A stretch of 64,000 nucleotides of DNA from contig NZ_AP023360.1 in assembly GCF_018326265.1 (NCBI RefSeq), positions 4,435,501 to 4,499,500 of the forward strand, given 5' to 3'. This DNA is from Catellatospora sp. IY07-71. GTDB lineage: Bacteria; Actinomycetota; Actinomycetes; Mycobacteriales; Micromonosporaceae. The notes below the pieces were generated by a model. The model had not been told where the DNA came from, searched no databases, and worked only from the letters and a program-made list of their open reading frames with translations. Shown in pieces: positions 7,761-15,827 of the stretch; positions within the stretch are counted from its first letter, which is position 1, and every line of letters starts with the position of its first letter. A program made the translations under genes and the position numbers.

Positions 7761-8279
7761 ATGGCAGGCGGAAGTCCGGTCGCGGTGCTCGACGCGCGCT
7801 ACAGCAGCGAGGACGCGATCTCCACACCGTGGGAGCAGGCCCGCGAGCAGCTGGCCCGGGCGCAGGTGTACTGGCTGTCCACCGTGCGCCCGGACGGCCG
7901 CCCGCACGTCACCCCGGTGATCGCGGTATGGGCCGACGGGGCCGTGCACGTCTGCACCGGCCCCGGCGAACGCAAGGCGCACAACCTCGCCGAGAATCCG
8001 CACTGCGTCCTGACGACCGGTTCGAGCACCCTCGCCGAGGGCCTCGACCTGGTCGTCGAGGGCGACGCGGTGCGCGTCACCGATGAACCGTCGCTACAGC
8101 GGCTGGCCGGGATCTGGCTCGCCAAGTACGGCCAGGAGTGGCGCTTCACCGTGTCCGACGGCGCGTTCCACCACGCGGGCGGCACCGCGCTGGTGTTCCG
8201 GATCGAGCCGGCCAAGGCGTTCGGCTTCGGCAAGGGCCTGCACTTCAGCCAGACCACCTACCGCTTCGACGGCCGCTGA
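7761..8279 (+). CDS. Pyridoxamine 5'-phosphate oxidase-fold protein
   Basis: The 172-residue protein has the split-barrel flavin-binding fold: YWLSTVRPDGRPHVTPV is the FMN/F420-binding strand pair, and the KAHNLAENPHCVLTTG segment is typical of the PNPOx-like/F420-dependent superfamily. It lacks obvious pyridoxal-specific features, so a flavin or F420 cofactor with an unknown substrate is the safer call. The ATG at 7761 has a GGAAGG ribosome site and lies 22 nt after the CBS gene, consistent with one operon. A family B palindrome follows the stop. Confidence 0.88.
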   Translation: MAGGSPVAVLDARYSSEDAISTPWEQAREQLARAQVYWLSTVRPDGRPHVTPVIAVWADGAVHVCTGPGERKAHNLAENPHCVLTTGSSTLAEGLDLVVEGDAVRVTDEPSLQRLAGIWLAKYGQEWRFTVSDGAFHHAGGTALVFRIEPAKAFGFGKGLHFSQTTYRFDGR

Positions 8280-8287
8280 CCGCCCTC

Positions 8288-8362
8288 GATCGTCCGACTT
8301 GCCAGGCAACTGGGCGAAAGCGCGTCCAAGATTCGCCCGCCTGCCAGGCAAGTCGGACGATC
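8288..8362. repeat. Palindrome family B, copy 1 (75 bp)
   Basis: Outer arms GATCGTCCGACTTGCC... (8288-8308) and 8342-8362 pair over 21 bp with one mismatch; inner arms GGGCGAA/TTCGCCC pair again. It sits between two convergent genes. Copies of the same length are at 25885-25959 and 55701-55775. Confidence 0.8.
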
Positions 8363-8372
8363 ATGTCCGGGG

Positions 8373-9575
8373 TCAGTCGACGGCGTACGCGCGCAGCTGC
8401 TGCATCACGTCGGGGGCGGGCCAGCCGCCGACGCGGTAGCGGGCGGGGGTGAGCAGGGGCTCCGGGGTGAGCGGGACGAGCCGCGCGACGGCGTCCCACG
8501 GCACCCGGCCCCAGACGCCGTCCGGCCCGGCGAACGCGATGAAGTCCGCCTCCGGCAGCAGCGACTCGATGCCGTCGCCCCAGGACGCCACGGTGAACGG
8601 CGGCTCGTCCGCAGCGGCCGCCGCGAGCAGGCCGCCGACGTACACGTCGATGCCGTGCTCGGCGTACTGCGCCGACAGCCACTCGGTCTGCGAGCGGTAC
8701 TGCGTCACGGTGAGCAGGACGCGGGCGCGCTGGGCGGCGGGATGCGCGGGGTGGCCGGCGGGCGGCGCGTACGGCACCACCCGGCCGCCGTCCCCGGCGA
8801 TGTAGCCGACCGGCGAGATGCTGCGCGCGGCCTCGCTGAACTCGCTCTCCACGATCGTGTGCAGCGCGGTCGCCGCGCCGCCGTCGGCCGGGCACAGCAG
8901 CACCGTGTTCACGTCCGGCACGAACGCGACGACCGGCTCGCCCATCCGCTCGCTCACCCCGGCCAGCCAGCCGGGAGCCAGCAGCAGCGAGGTGAAGTAG
9001 CCGTCACCGGAGTCCACCATGCGCACCATGGCGTTGCCGTCCGGCCAGTGCTGGCGCAGCGACTGCTCGGCCAGCTCGGCGAGGTTCTGCCGGGCGGCGG
9101 CGAACACGTCGTCGGCGCTGACGCCCCACTCCTCCAGCCGGGGCGGGGTCACGTACGCCATCGACTCGGGGCGGTCGACGACCACCAGCTCCCGCAGGTG
9201 CGGCAGGGCGGTCCGGGACAGCGGCGGCACCATGCCCATCGGCCCGGCCTGCCCGAACGTGTCGGGGCGCAGCACCGGCCGGAGCCGGGTCCGCACCTCG
9301 TCCCAGCCCTCGTCGTCGTGCGGGGTCAGGATGATGCGTACGAGCTGGGTGAGGCGGGCCGCCCGATCGGCCGGCCGGGCGTCCTGGGTCTCGGCGAACA
9401 CGTTCGCCAGGTAGATCCAGACCGGGCTGCCGGAGCCGTCGCGCCACGCGGCGACGGCGAACTTCTCCGCGTCGTAGGCGGCGCGCACGATGCCGGGCGC
9501 GCGGCGGGCGATCCGCAGCGCCTCGGCGGCGAACCTGTCCCGGGGCGATCCGAAGAACCTGTCCAGGAGACCCAT
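8373..9575 (-). CDS. YtpQ/DUF1444-like protein of unknown function
   Basis: This protein of about 400 residues is soluble and starts MGLLDRFFGSPRDRFA. The middle section (MAYVTPPRLEEWGVSADDVFAAARQNL followed by DGYFTSLLLAPGWL and VVAFVPDVNTVLLC, given here in parts) resembles the arrangement of YtpQ/DUF1444 proteins, a similarity judged by eye. The C-terminal third is additional. The ATG at 9573-9575 is preferred to a TTG three codons upstream; neither has a clear ribosome site. It is convergent with the PNPOx gene and shares the family B palindrome with it as a probable terminator. Function unknown. Confidence 0.7.
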   Translation of the reverse strand: MGLLDRFFGSPRDRFAAEALRIARRAPGIVRAAYDAEKFAVAAWRDGSGSPVWIYLANVFAETQDARPADRAARLTQLVRIILTPHDDEGWDEVRTRLRPVLRPDTFGQAGPMGMVPPLSRTALPHLRELVVVDRPESMAYVTPPRLEEWGVSADDVFAAARQNLAELAEQSLRQHWPDGNAMVRMVDSGDGYFTSLLLAPGWLAGVSERMGEPVVAFVPDVNTVLLCPADGGAATALHTIVESEFSEAARSISPVGYIAGDGGRVVPYAPPAGHPAHPAAQRARVLLTVTQYRSQTEWLSAQYAEHGIDVYVGGLLAAAAADEPPFTVASWGDGIESLLPEADFIAFAGPDGVWGRVPWDAVARLVPLTPEPLLTPARYRVGGWPAPDVMQQLRAYAVD

Positions 9576-9617
9576 GGCGAGCAACGTAGTCCACGGACGT
9601 CCACTGTGTGGAACCGG

Positions 9618-11165
9618 TCAGGTGAGATCGGCGTAGACGACCGATTCGGGGTATGCGTTCTCGCGCGGCGAACCGGAGCCGGGGGCGAGTTCGGCGGCGG
9701 TCGCGGCCAGCCCCGCCCGGTCGCCGTCCGGGCCCGCCCAGGGCGACAGCGCCAGGAACTCCGGCTTGGGGCCGGCGTAGACGGCGTACTCGGCGGGATC
9801 GGCGCCCTCGACCGCGGCGGTGCCGACGTAGCGGCGGGGCGGCTGTTGCGCACCCCGGCCCGTGATCGCGCTCTGCCCGTCGAAGACCAGGTCGAACAGG
9901 TTGCCCGTCAGCATCGGCGTGACGTTGTAGCGGAACCCGACGGTCGGGTCGGCCACCGCCCGCCAGGTCGAGCCCATCCATTCCAGGGGCTGCCAGCCGC
10001 CGCTCTGCGCCGCCGTCGCCCAGCGGCCCGGGTTCGCGTCCGCCTGGATCATCAGGTCCACGCCGAGGTGGTCCTGGCAGGCGGCGTACGACACGCGCAG
10101 GTCGGCACACGGCTCGAAGCCGTTGGGGCGCCGCCCGAACGGGTAGCCGTACTGGAACGCGGGCAGCGAGGTGGCGAAGCCGACGGTGAATCCGGCCACG
10201 TCCACGCCGCCCGCGTTGGCCAGCGCCGCCGGTCCGGTCGCCGGGCCCTCGTCCAGGCCGAGCAGGTCCAGCTCCAGCGCGGTCAGCGGCACCTTCTCGT
10301 TGCGGAACAGCAGGTTGCGCTCGAACTCGGGCGCGTCCGGGGCGACCTCGTGCGGGCCCCACAGGAACGTCGAGTTGGTCACCCGAGGTGAGGTGGCGAC
10401 GTACGCGGTGCCGGTGGCGCGCCGCGCCGGGTCGGCGAACAGCGCCACCTCGGCCGGATCGCGGCTGACCCGGTAGCGGGCCTGGTTGTTGCCCGCCACC
10501 ACGTACACGCCGTAGTCCCGGGCGATCTCGGAGAACGTGCGGCTGAACGCGCGCACGAACGTGTCGGTCGCGGCCAGGAAGACCTGCTTGCGCGGGTCGA
10601 GCCCGCCGAACTTCGCCTGGTATGCGGCGATCTGCGGCGCGTAGGCGACGTTGAGCTGCGCCAGCGCCCCCGCCATGCCCAGCGGGACGGCGTCGGAGGC
10701 GGCGCGGGCCGGGCCCTTCGCCTGGGCGCGCACGCCCGCGCTGCGTACCCCCAGCCCGATCGTGGGCAGGCCGATGTCCTCGGGGAACACCACCAGCGCG
10801 GGCACGCCGGGGGTGAGGTGCGGGACGACCGTGTCCTCCATCAGGCAGCGCATCGCGGTGCGCCAGGTCTCGTAGCTCTCGGCGTGGTCGAGGTTCAGGT
10901 GGTAGCCGATCGCGAACACCCGCAGCTTCGCGCCCGGCGCGGTGTGCCCGGTGACCGGCACCCGCCCCGGCGAGCGGTAGCCCGCACACTCGGCGGCCGT
11001 CGGGCGGCCCGCGCCGTCCGGTGCGCCGGTGACCGTCGAGATGAGACCCGGCACCTGGCTGGTCACCGCGACCAGCGTCCACGGCACGACGACCAGCAGC
11101 GCGAGCAGCCGCGCCAGCCGTGCGCCCCGGCCGAGCGGGCGGCTGATCCGGCGGGGCGCGGTCAC
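9618..11165 (-). CDS. Membrane-anchored carbon-nitrogen hydrolase (nitrilase-fold) protein
   Basis: The 515-residue protein has a short basic N-terminus, one hydrophobic segment (about residues 14-32) and an extracytoplasmic nitrilase-like domain. Candidate catalytic residues are Glu in VVFPEDIG, Lys in FRNEKVPL and Cys in EPCADLR. GVDLMIQADANPG matches the strand after the nucleophile in the superfamily. Substrate unknown; amide hydrolysis or N-acyl transfer is possible. The GTG start at 11163-11165 overlaps the RDD gene stop (GTGA), so translation is coupled and the two proteins probably work together in the membrane. Confidence 0.8.
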   Translation of the reverse strand: MTAPRRISRPLGRGARLARLLALLVVVPWTLVAVTSQVPGLISTVTGAPDGAGRPTAAECAGYRSPGRVPVTGHTAPGAKLRVFAIGYHLNLDHAESYETWRTAMRCLMEDTVVPHLTPGVPALVVFPEDIGLPTIGLGVRSAGVRAQAKGPARAASDAVPLGMAGALAQLNVAYAPQIAAYQAKFGGLDPRKQVFLAATDTFVRAFSRTFSEIARDYGVYVVAGNNQARYRVSRDPAEVALFADPARRATGTAYVATSPRVTNSTFLWGPHEVAPDAPEFERNLLFRNEKVPLTALELDLLGLDEGPATGPAALANAGGVDVAGFTVGFATSLPAFQYGYPFGRRPNGFEPCADLRVSYAACQDHLGVDLMIQADANPGRWATAAQSGGWQPLEWMGSTWRAVADPTVGFRYNVTPMLTGNLFDLVFDGQSAITGRGAQQPPRRYVGTAAVEGADPAEYAVYAGPKPEFLALSPWAGPDGDRAGLAATAAELAPGSGSPRENAYPESVVYADLT

Positions 11166-11545
11166 GCCTGGTCCCGGATGACGGCGGTGAAGGCGAGGCG
11201 GTCCCACATCGCCTGGCGGGTGGGGGAGAGCGCGAACAGCGCCGCGATGACCAGGCCGAGGCCCAGGGTGGCCGCGCCGAACAGGCCGACCACGCCGATC
11301 GCGTACACCAGCTGGCGCAGCGCCATGGTGCGCAGGCCGGCGGGCTCGGCGGTGACCGCGTCGACCACCCGCAGGCCGAGGAGGCGCTTGGCGGGCGTGC
11401 GGCCGTGCCGCCACTCCAGGACCGACCACACGAGCCAGCCGACCACCAGGGTCGCCGCGCACAGCAGCAGTTCCAGCACGAAGCCGGCCAGCCGCCGGCC
11501 GAGTCCCGCCGGGGCGGGCGAGGAGGTGATCACGGACTCGGTCAC
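11162..11545 (-). CDS. RDD-family membrane protein
   Basis: The 127-residue protein has the RDD arrangement: first membrane helix after GLGRRLAGF, the GRTPAKRLLGLRVVD loop, a helix pair, and a C-terminal RQAMWDRLAFTAVI segment. It starts at a GTG (11543-11545), with TATAGG about 20 nt upstream as a possible -10. RDD proteins are small integral membrane proteins, some with transport roles. It is coupled to the downstream nitrilase-fold gene and divergent from the amine oxidase gene. Confidence 0.88.
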   Translation of the reverse strand: MTESVITSSPAPAGLGRRLAGFVLELLLCAATLVVGWLVWSVLEWRHGRTPAKRLLGLRVVDAVTAEPAGLRTMALRQLVYAIGVVGLFGAATLGLGLVIAALFALSPTRQAMWDRLAFTAVIRDQA

Positions 11546-11590
11546 GCGGGGGACCCTATAGCGAGAATCGCTCGCATACCATCCCCCACC

Positions 11591-12943
11591 ATGGACGCAG
11601 ACGTGATCGTCATCGGGGCCGGGGTAGCCGGGCTCGTCACCGCCGACCGGCTCGCCGCGGCGGGACGCCGGGTGCTCGTGCTGGAGGCCCGCGACCGCGT
11701 CGGTGGCCGCACGCTCACCGTGCCCGTCCCCGGCTTCCCCGGCCACGTCGTCGACCAGGGCGGCCAGTGGGCCGGACCCGGCCAGGACCTGCTCTACAAG
11801 GAACTCGCCCGGTTCGGCCTGGAGACCTACCCGCAGCAGTACGGCGGCGGCGCGGCGCTGGTCCTGTTCCGCGGCAGGGCCCGCCGCTACACCGGGCGCA
11901 TCCCGAAGCTCGACCCGCTGACCCTGGCCGACGTCGGGCAGACCCAGCTGCGCTTCGACCGGCTCGCCCGCACCGTCGACCTCGCCGCGCCCTGGCGCAC
12001 CCCGCGCGCCGGGGAGCTCGACGGGCAGACCTTCGAGAGCTGGCTGCGCCGTGTCTGCTGGACCGAACGCGGCCGGGACTTCTTCCGCACCGCCTGCGAG
12101 GCCGTGTTCGCGACGGTGCCCGCCAACCTGTCGCTGCTGCACGCGCTGTTCTACGCCGCCAGCGGCACCAGCCTGGAGCATCTGATCACCACGACGGGCG
12201 GTGCTCAGCAGGACCGGGTCGCCGCGGGCATGGGCACGCTCGCCGTCCGGCTCGCCGCGCAGCTCGGCGATCGGATCCGGCTGGACAGCCCGGTCCGGGC
12301 GATCACCCAGGACGCCGACGGGGTGCGGGTGCGCACCGACGACGCCGAGTTCGCGGCGTCGCGCGTGGTGGTGGCGGTGCCGCCGACGCTGGCGGGGCGG
12401 ATCGCGTACCGCCCGGCCATGCCCCCGCGCCGGGACCAGCTCACCCAGCGCGTCCCGCACGGCGGGATCATCAAGTGCCACGCCGTGTACGCCGAGCCGT
12501 TCTGGCGGGCCGACGGGCTGTCCGCGGAGTGCGCGAGCGATCGCGGGCCGGTGAAGGTCGCGTTCGACGCCACGCCGCCCGGGGAGGGCTCGCCCGGCAT
12601 CCTGCTGGCGTTCCTCGACGGGCCGGAGTCGCTGCGCCTGGGCGAGCTGCCGTACGAGCAGCGGCGGGAGGAGGTGCTGCGCTCGCTGGCCCGCTACGTG
12701 GGGCCGCAAGCGATGGACGCGGTCGCGTTCCTGGAGCGCGACTGGAACGCCGAGGAGTGGACCCGCGGCTGCTACGGCGCGCACCTGCCGCCGGGCGCGT
12801 GGACCCAGGTCGGCGCGGCGCTGCGCGAGCCGGTCGGCCGCCTCCACTGGGCCGGGACCGAGACCGCCGAACGCTGGTGCGGCTACATCGACGGCGCCAT
12901 CTCCTCCGGCGAACGCGCCGCGGCCGAAATTCTCGCCGCGTGA
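11591..12943 (+). CDS. FAD-dependent flavin monoamine oxidase family protein
   Basis: The 450-residue enzyme begins with the dinucleotide-binding motif VIVIGAGVAGLVTADRL, followed by EARDRVGGRT, the GG doublet of the amine oxidase family. The C-terminal FAD motif is WAGTETAERWCGYIDGAISSGERAA. It would oxidatively deaminate a primary or secondary amine using FAD and O2; the substrate cannot be deduced. The start is ATG 11591, with no obvious ribosome site, suggesting a short or leaderless transcript from the shared intergenic region with the divergent RDD gene. Confidence 0.92.
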   Translation: MDADVIVIGAGVAGLVTADRLAAAGRRVLVLEARDRVGGRTLTVPVPGFPGHVVDQGGQWAGPGQDLLYKELARFGLETYPQQYGGGAALVLFRGRARRYTGRIPKLDPLTLADVGQTQLRFDRLARTVDLAAPWRTPRAGELDGQTFESWLRRVCWTERGRDFFRTACEAVFATVPANLSLLHALFYAASGTSLEHLITTTGGAQQDRVAAGMGTLAVRLAAQLGDRIRLDSPVRAITQDADGVRVRTDDAEFAASRVVVAVPPTLAGRIAYRPAMPPRRDQLTQRVPHGGIIKCHAVYAEPFWRADGLSAECASDRGPVKVAFDATPPGEGSPGILLAFLDGPESLRLGELPYEQRREEVLRSLARYVGPQAMDAVAFLERDWNAEEWTRGCYGAHLPPGAWTQVGAALREPVGRLHWAGTETAERWCGYIDGAISSGERAAAEILAA

Positions 12944-12962
12944 CTTCCGCGCCCGGCTGGCA

Positions 12963-13024
12963 AGATCGCGATTCCGTGTCGAAACCTCTGGTCAGACTCC
13001 ACCTTCGACACGAACCAGTGATCT
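12963..13024. repeat. Palindrome family C, copy 1 (direct repeat flanking a TA-like pair)
   Basis: Outer arms AGATC/GATCT and inner arms GTGTCGAA/TTCGACAC enclose a conserved centre (TGGTCAGAC). A copy in the same orientation lies at 13774-13838, on the other side of the CopG/PIN-like gene pair. Confidence 0.75.
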
Positions 13025-13075
13025 AGCCGAACGCGGAGCGGCGGCACGGCTGATCGGAAGATGTTGATCAGTATT

Positions 13076-13087
13076 ACGGTGTACCGT
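13076..13087 (+). promoter_or_regulatory. Inverted repeat operator candidate for the antitoxin
   Basis: ACGGT-GT-ACCGT is a perfect 5-bp inverted repeat ending 6 nt before the antitoxin ATG, where a ribbon-helix-helix antitoxin would be expected to bind and repress its own operon. No ribosome site is visible, so the mRNA may be leaderless. Confidence 0.45.
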
Positions 13088-13093
13088 TTCCGT

Positions 13094-13360
13094 ATGAACA
13101 AGGAGCAGGTGGACCGGACGTCGATCAGCCTGCCCGTGGACCTCGCGGAGTACGCGCGCGCCAAGGGCAAGGGCAACACCTCGGCATACCTCGCGAGCCT
13201 GATCGAGCGGGACCGGCGGCTCGACCGGATCAAGGCGATGCTGGCCGAGCACGGCTACACCGGCGACCGGGCCGTCACGGATGTCGGTGTCGCGGCGATG
13301 CGGGAGCGGCTGAACCAGGTCCGCCGGCAGCGCGCGAACGGCAGGCAGCAGGCCGCGTGA
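13094..13360 (+). CDS. CopG/ribbon-helix-helix-like antitoxin
   Basis: The 88-residue basic protein begins MNKEQVDRTSISLPVDLAEYAR. The short beta strand (RTSISLP) followed by two helices is the ribbon-helix-helix plan, while the C-terminal half is an amphipathic basic tail expected to wrap the toxin. The start at 13094 is chosen because it fits the family; an upstream ATG at 13061 would place the operator inside the gene. Its stop overlaps the toxin start (GTGA), the usual coupling of type II toxin-antitoxin operons. Confidence 0.75.
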   Translation: MNKEQVDRTSISLPVDLAEYARAKGKGNTSAYLASLIERDRRLDRIKAMLAEHGYTGDRAVTDVGVAAMRERLNQVRRQRANGRQQAA

Positions 13361-13746
13361 ACATCACCGTCGTGCTGGACGCGTCGGCGGTGCGCGCCTA
13401 CGCCCGCCTGGAGTCGGTCTCGGTCGGTGAACTGCTCCAGACCATCGCCGAGGACGGCGACCTCGCCGGTATCCCGGCGCTCTGCCTGGTCGACCTGTGG
13501 CCCGGCCTCGCGAAGGAGGAGCAGGCCCTGGTCACCGACCTGGTGAGCCGCGACGACAGCCCGGTCGAGGTGCTGCCGCTGCACATGGACCTGGTCCCGG
13601 CCGTCGCCGCTGCGGCAGGCACCCTGGGACACGGCACCGCCCACGCCGTGGCGGCGGTCCAAGACCTTGGCGCCACCCTCGCGACCTTCCACCCGGACCA
13701 CTACACCGACGCACTCGACCCCTACGACGTGCTGGCGCTGTCCTGA
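13357..13746 (+). CDS. PIN-like toxin candidate with altered acidic site
   Basis: The 129-residue protein starts NITVVLDASAVRAYAR, matching the first PIN strand and its metal-binding aspartate, and ends with a segment resembling the PIN C-terminal strand (DLGATLATFHPDHY). Where PIN nucleases usually have another aspartate (D-x-x-x-A-A before that strand), this protein reads HGTAHAVAAV, so at least one acidic residue is replaced. It could be a divergent RNase toxin or a non-catalytic relative. It starts at a GTG overlapping the antitoxin stop. The pair lies between two family C direct repeats. Confidence 0.65.
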   Translation: MNITVVLDASAVRAYARLESVSVGELLQTIAEDGDLAGIPALCLVDLWPGLAKEEQALVTDLVSRDDSPVEVLPLHMDLVPAVAAAAGTLGHGTAHAVAAVQDLGATLATFHPDHYTDALDPYDVLALS

Positions 13747-13773
13747 CCGGCTCGCCTCGGCGGCCGCCGGGCG

Positions 13774-13838
13774 AAGATCGCTGTCTCGTGTCAAAACCTG
13801 TGGTCAGACCGCACTTTCTGACACGAACCAGCGATCTT
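13774..13838. repeat. Palindrome family C, copy 2
   Basis: AAGATCGCTG/CAGCGATCTT and TCGTGTCA/TGACACGA form two nested perfect arms around a loop holding TGGTCAGAC. It is in the same orientation as the copy at 12963-13024. Confidence 0.8.
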
Positions 13839-13895
13839 GGGCGCGGCGCGCGGCGTGCGCGGGGCGCGGCGCGCGGGGCACGCGGGGTGGGCCGG

Positions 13896-14417
13896 TCAGG
13901 CCGCGGCTCGGCGGCGCTTGGCCGGTTTGGGGCGGGGGACGGGGCCGTCGGCGGGTAGGCCGAGGGCGATGCGTTCGGCGGCGGTGAGCATGCGCTTGCC
14001 GGTGATCCGGATCGGTGGCGGCGGCGGGGTATCGGGCTGCTCGGCGTCTGCCGCGTTCTTCGCAGCCTTCGCAGCCTTCGCGGCCTTGGCCGGTTTGGCG
14101 GCGGCGGCCGCGGCCTTGACCCGGTCGTTCTCCCCGGCCAGGGTGATCAGCTTGCGCACCTTCGGGACCGCGCCGAGGTTCGTCTTCGCCGCGACCGCCT
14201 CCACGGGCGTCCCGGACACCACCAGATCGGCCAGGGCACGGCCCCGTTCGCGCCGGAGCGCCTCGACGATCCCGTCGAACAGCACCTGGTGATGGGTGAG
14301 GTCCAGGTAGCGCTGCAGCGGATCGGGCTCGCTCAACGCGTACCCGCACAGGTTGCGGACCATCCCCTCGATCTCGGCGACGGAGACGGTGTAGCCCTCG
14401 GTGGTCGGGTCGGACAT
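13896..14417 (-). CDS. Hypothetical Lys/Ala-rich protein
   Basis: The 173-residue protein has an N-terminal helical part (about 1-100), a lysine/alanine repeat tract (KPAKAAKAAKAAKNAA, about 107-122), a proline run and a basic tail (KPAKRRRAAA). The alternating K-A repeats resemble the DNA-binding tails of actinobacterial nucleoid proteins, but the N-terminus is not HU-like. The ATG at 14415-14417 has a GAAGGGA site 8 nt upstream; an earlier ATG at 14426 overlaps that site. Function unknown, DNA association possible. Confidence 0.65.
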   Translation of the reverse strand: MSDPTTEGYTVSVAEIEGMVRNLCGYALSEPDPLQRYLDLTHHQVLFDGIVEALRRERGRALADLVVSGTPVEAVAAKTNLGAVPKVRKLITLAGENDRVKAAAAAAKPAKAAKAAKAAKNAADAEQPDTPPPPPIRITGKRMLTAAERIALGLPADGPVPRPKPAKRRRAAA

Positions 14418-14517
14418 GGACGGCATCCCTTCACCGCACGGCTGCTGGCCCTCGTCCGGCGGCGAACGGAACTGTAGCCGCCCCCGCCGACGTCCGGCAG
14501 CAGCCGTGCGGCCCTGG

Positions 14518-15183
14518 TCAGCGTCCCGGGCCCGGAACCGGTTCCGCCACGCAGGACGGCACCGCGGTCACCACGGCGGGCCACACCAGGGTGGTGCGAT
14601 CCGCGTCACGGCGGATGGTGTATCCGAGCACGAGCGTGTCCCCGGCCGGGATCTTCCACGGCTGGATCAGGATGACGACCTGCTCGCCGCGCGGCTCGTA
14701 GCGGACCGGCATCCGCGCGAACAGCGCCTCCCGCTGCTCCGGCGTGGGGTCGGGCGGCAGCTGGAACGCCGGGTCGACGGCGGGCGGCACCGGGCAGTGC
14801 TCGGCGGGCACCATGGCCAGCACGATCACCGGTGTGCCGGTCCGGGCCAGCTCGGCGTTCAGCTTCGCCGGATCGGTGAGCTGCGGCGCGCGGATGGTCA
14901 CGCTGACCGAACCGTCGGAGTGCCGGTCGACGGTGTACGCGGTGGCCGGTTCCCCGGCGGACCAGGGCTGGACGACCGCGAGCGCCCCGGCGGCCAGCAC
15001 CGCGGCTGCGCCGATCGCCAGGCGGGGCAGGAGGCGGCGCGGCCGGGCGGGCACGGTGCGGTCCGCGGTGGCCAGCACCCGGTCGAGCATGGCGCGGGCG
15101 TACGGGTCGTGCGGGTCGGGTGGCGCGACGGCCGGGTCGGCGGCGCGCAGCCGGTGCAGGCTGCGCTCGGTGAGGTCGTTCAT
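14518..15183 (-). CDS. CU044_5270-family membrane-anchored protein, ECF sigma partner
   Basis: The 221-residue protein has a cytoplasmic N-terminal section (MNDLTERSLHRLRAADPA), one membrane helix (about residues 62-82) and an extracytoplasmic domain with one cysteine-containing loop (EHCPVP) and a C-terminal Cys. This plan matches the CU044_5270 proteins found beside ECF sigma factors. It may act as a sensor or regulator but lacks a recognisable zinc-binding anti-sigma motif. Its ATG overlaps the sigma factor stop (TGATG), so the two are translated together. Confidence 0.75.
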   Translation of the reverse strand: MNDLTERSLHRLRAADPAVAPPDPHDPYARAMLDRVLATADRTVPARPRRLLPRLAIGAAAVLAAGALAVVQPWSAGEPATAYTVDRHSDGSVSVTIRAPQLTDPAKLNAELARTGTPVIVLAMVPAEHCPVPPAVDPAFQLPPDPTPEQREALFARMPVRYEPRGEQVVILIQPWKIPAGDTLVLGYTIRRDADRTTLVWPAVVTAVPSCVAEPVPGPGR

Positions 15184-15752
15184 CAGCGGGTACTCCCTTC
15201 GGGAAGGATCGTCGGCAGTGGACCGCGCCGGGCGGTGGAGAGGTCGGCTCCCTCGGCCGCCCGCAGGCGGGCCGCGAAGCGGCGGCGGGCACGGTGCAGG
15301 CGGACCTTGAGCGCGGTGCGGCTGCAGCCCAGCACCAGCGCGGCCTCGGCCACGTCCAGCCCGTCCCACGCGGTCAGCCGCAGCACCTCCTGGTCGGCGG
15401 GGGACAGCGCGGCCAGCGCCGCCCGCACCCGCAGGTGCTCGCCGACCTGCCCGGCGTGGTCCTCGGTGACGGCGTGCCCGGCACCGCCCGCCTTCGCGAC
15501 GAGGCGGTCCCGGCGTTCGCGGGAGCGCAGCTCGTTGGCGATGACGTGCCGTGCCACGCCGTACAGCCAGGCCCGGGGGTGCGTCTCGGGCACCTCGGCG
15601 AGCCTGCGCCAGGCGATGAGGAACGTGCCGGAGACCACGTCCCCGGCCGTGTCCGGTCCCACCCGGCGGGAGGCGAACCGCGTCAGTTCCGCGTAGTGCG
15701 CGTCGAACAGCGCCTCGAAGCGCGCGCGTGCGGCCGCGTCGTCTGATTCCAT
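15183..15752 (-). CDS. ECF RNA polymerase sigma factor
   Basis: The 189-residue protein has sigma region 2 (FEALFDAHYAELTRFASRR to AWLYGVARHVIANELRSRER) and region 4 (ALAALSPADQEVLRLTAWDGLDVAEAALVLGCSRTALKVRLHRAR). It would direct RNA polymerase to a small extracytoplasmic-stress regulon. A candidate ECF promoter lies just upstream at 15776-15807, consistent with autoregulation. It is cotranscribed with the membrane-anchored partner at 14518-15183 and divergent from the MpaB-type gene. Confidence 0.93.
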   Translation of the reverse strand: MESDDAAARARFEALFDAHYAELTRFASRRVGPDTAGDVVSGTFLIAWRRLAEVPETHPRAWLYGVARHVIANELRSRERRDRLVAKAGGAGHAVTEDHAGQVGEHLRVRAALAALSPADQEVLRLTAWDGLDVAEAALVLGCSRTALKVRLHRARRRFAARLRAAEGADLSTARRGPLPTILPEGSTR

Positions 15753-15775
15753 ACCCGGGAATGTCCGGCACGGCC

Positions 15776-15807
15776 GACGCGGTTACCACCCGCCGTGGAG
15801 GTTTTCC
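15776..15807 (-). promoter_or_regulatory. ECF-type promoter candidate for the sigma operon
   Basis: Reading on the minus strand, GGAAAAC (15801-15807) and CGCGTC (15776-15781) are separated by 19 nt, similar to the GGAAC...CGTC pattern of ECF promoters. The -10 element lies 24 nt from the sigma factor start. Confidence 0.35.
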
Positions 15808-15827
15808 GGACGGGGAGGAGCCGCACC

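Noticed and set aside
13064-13087. A sigma-70 promoter with TTGATC and TACCGT before the antitoxin
   Set aside because: The spacing is only 12 nt, too short for a normal promoter; the inverted repeat alone was kept.
12963-13838. Attachment sites of an integrated element
   Set aside because: No integrase or tRNA gene is nearby, and the repeats are palindromic like the other intergenic families.
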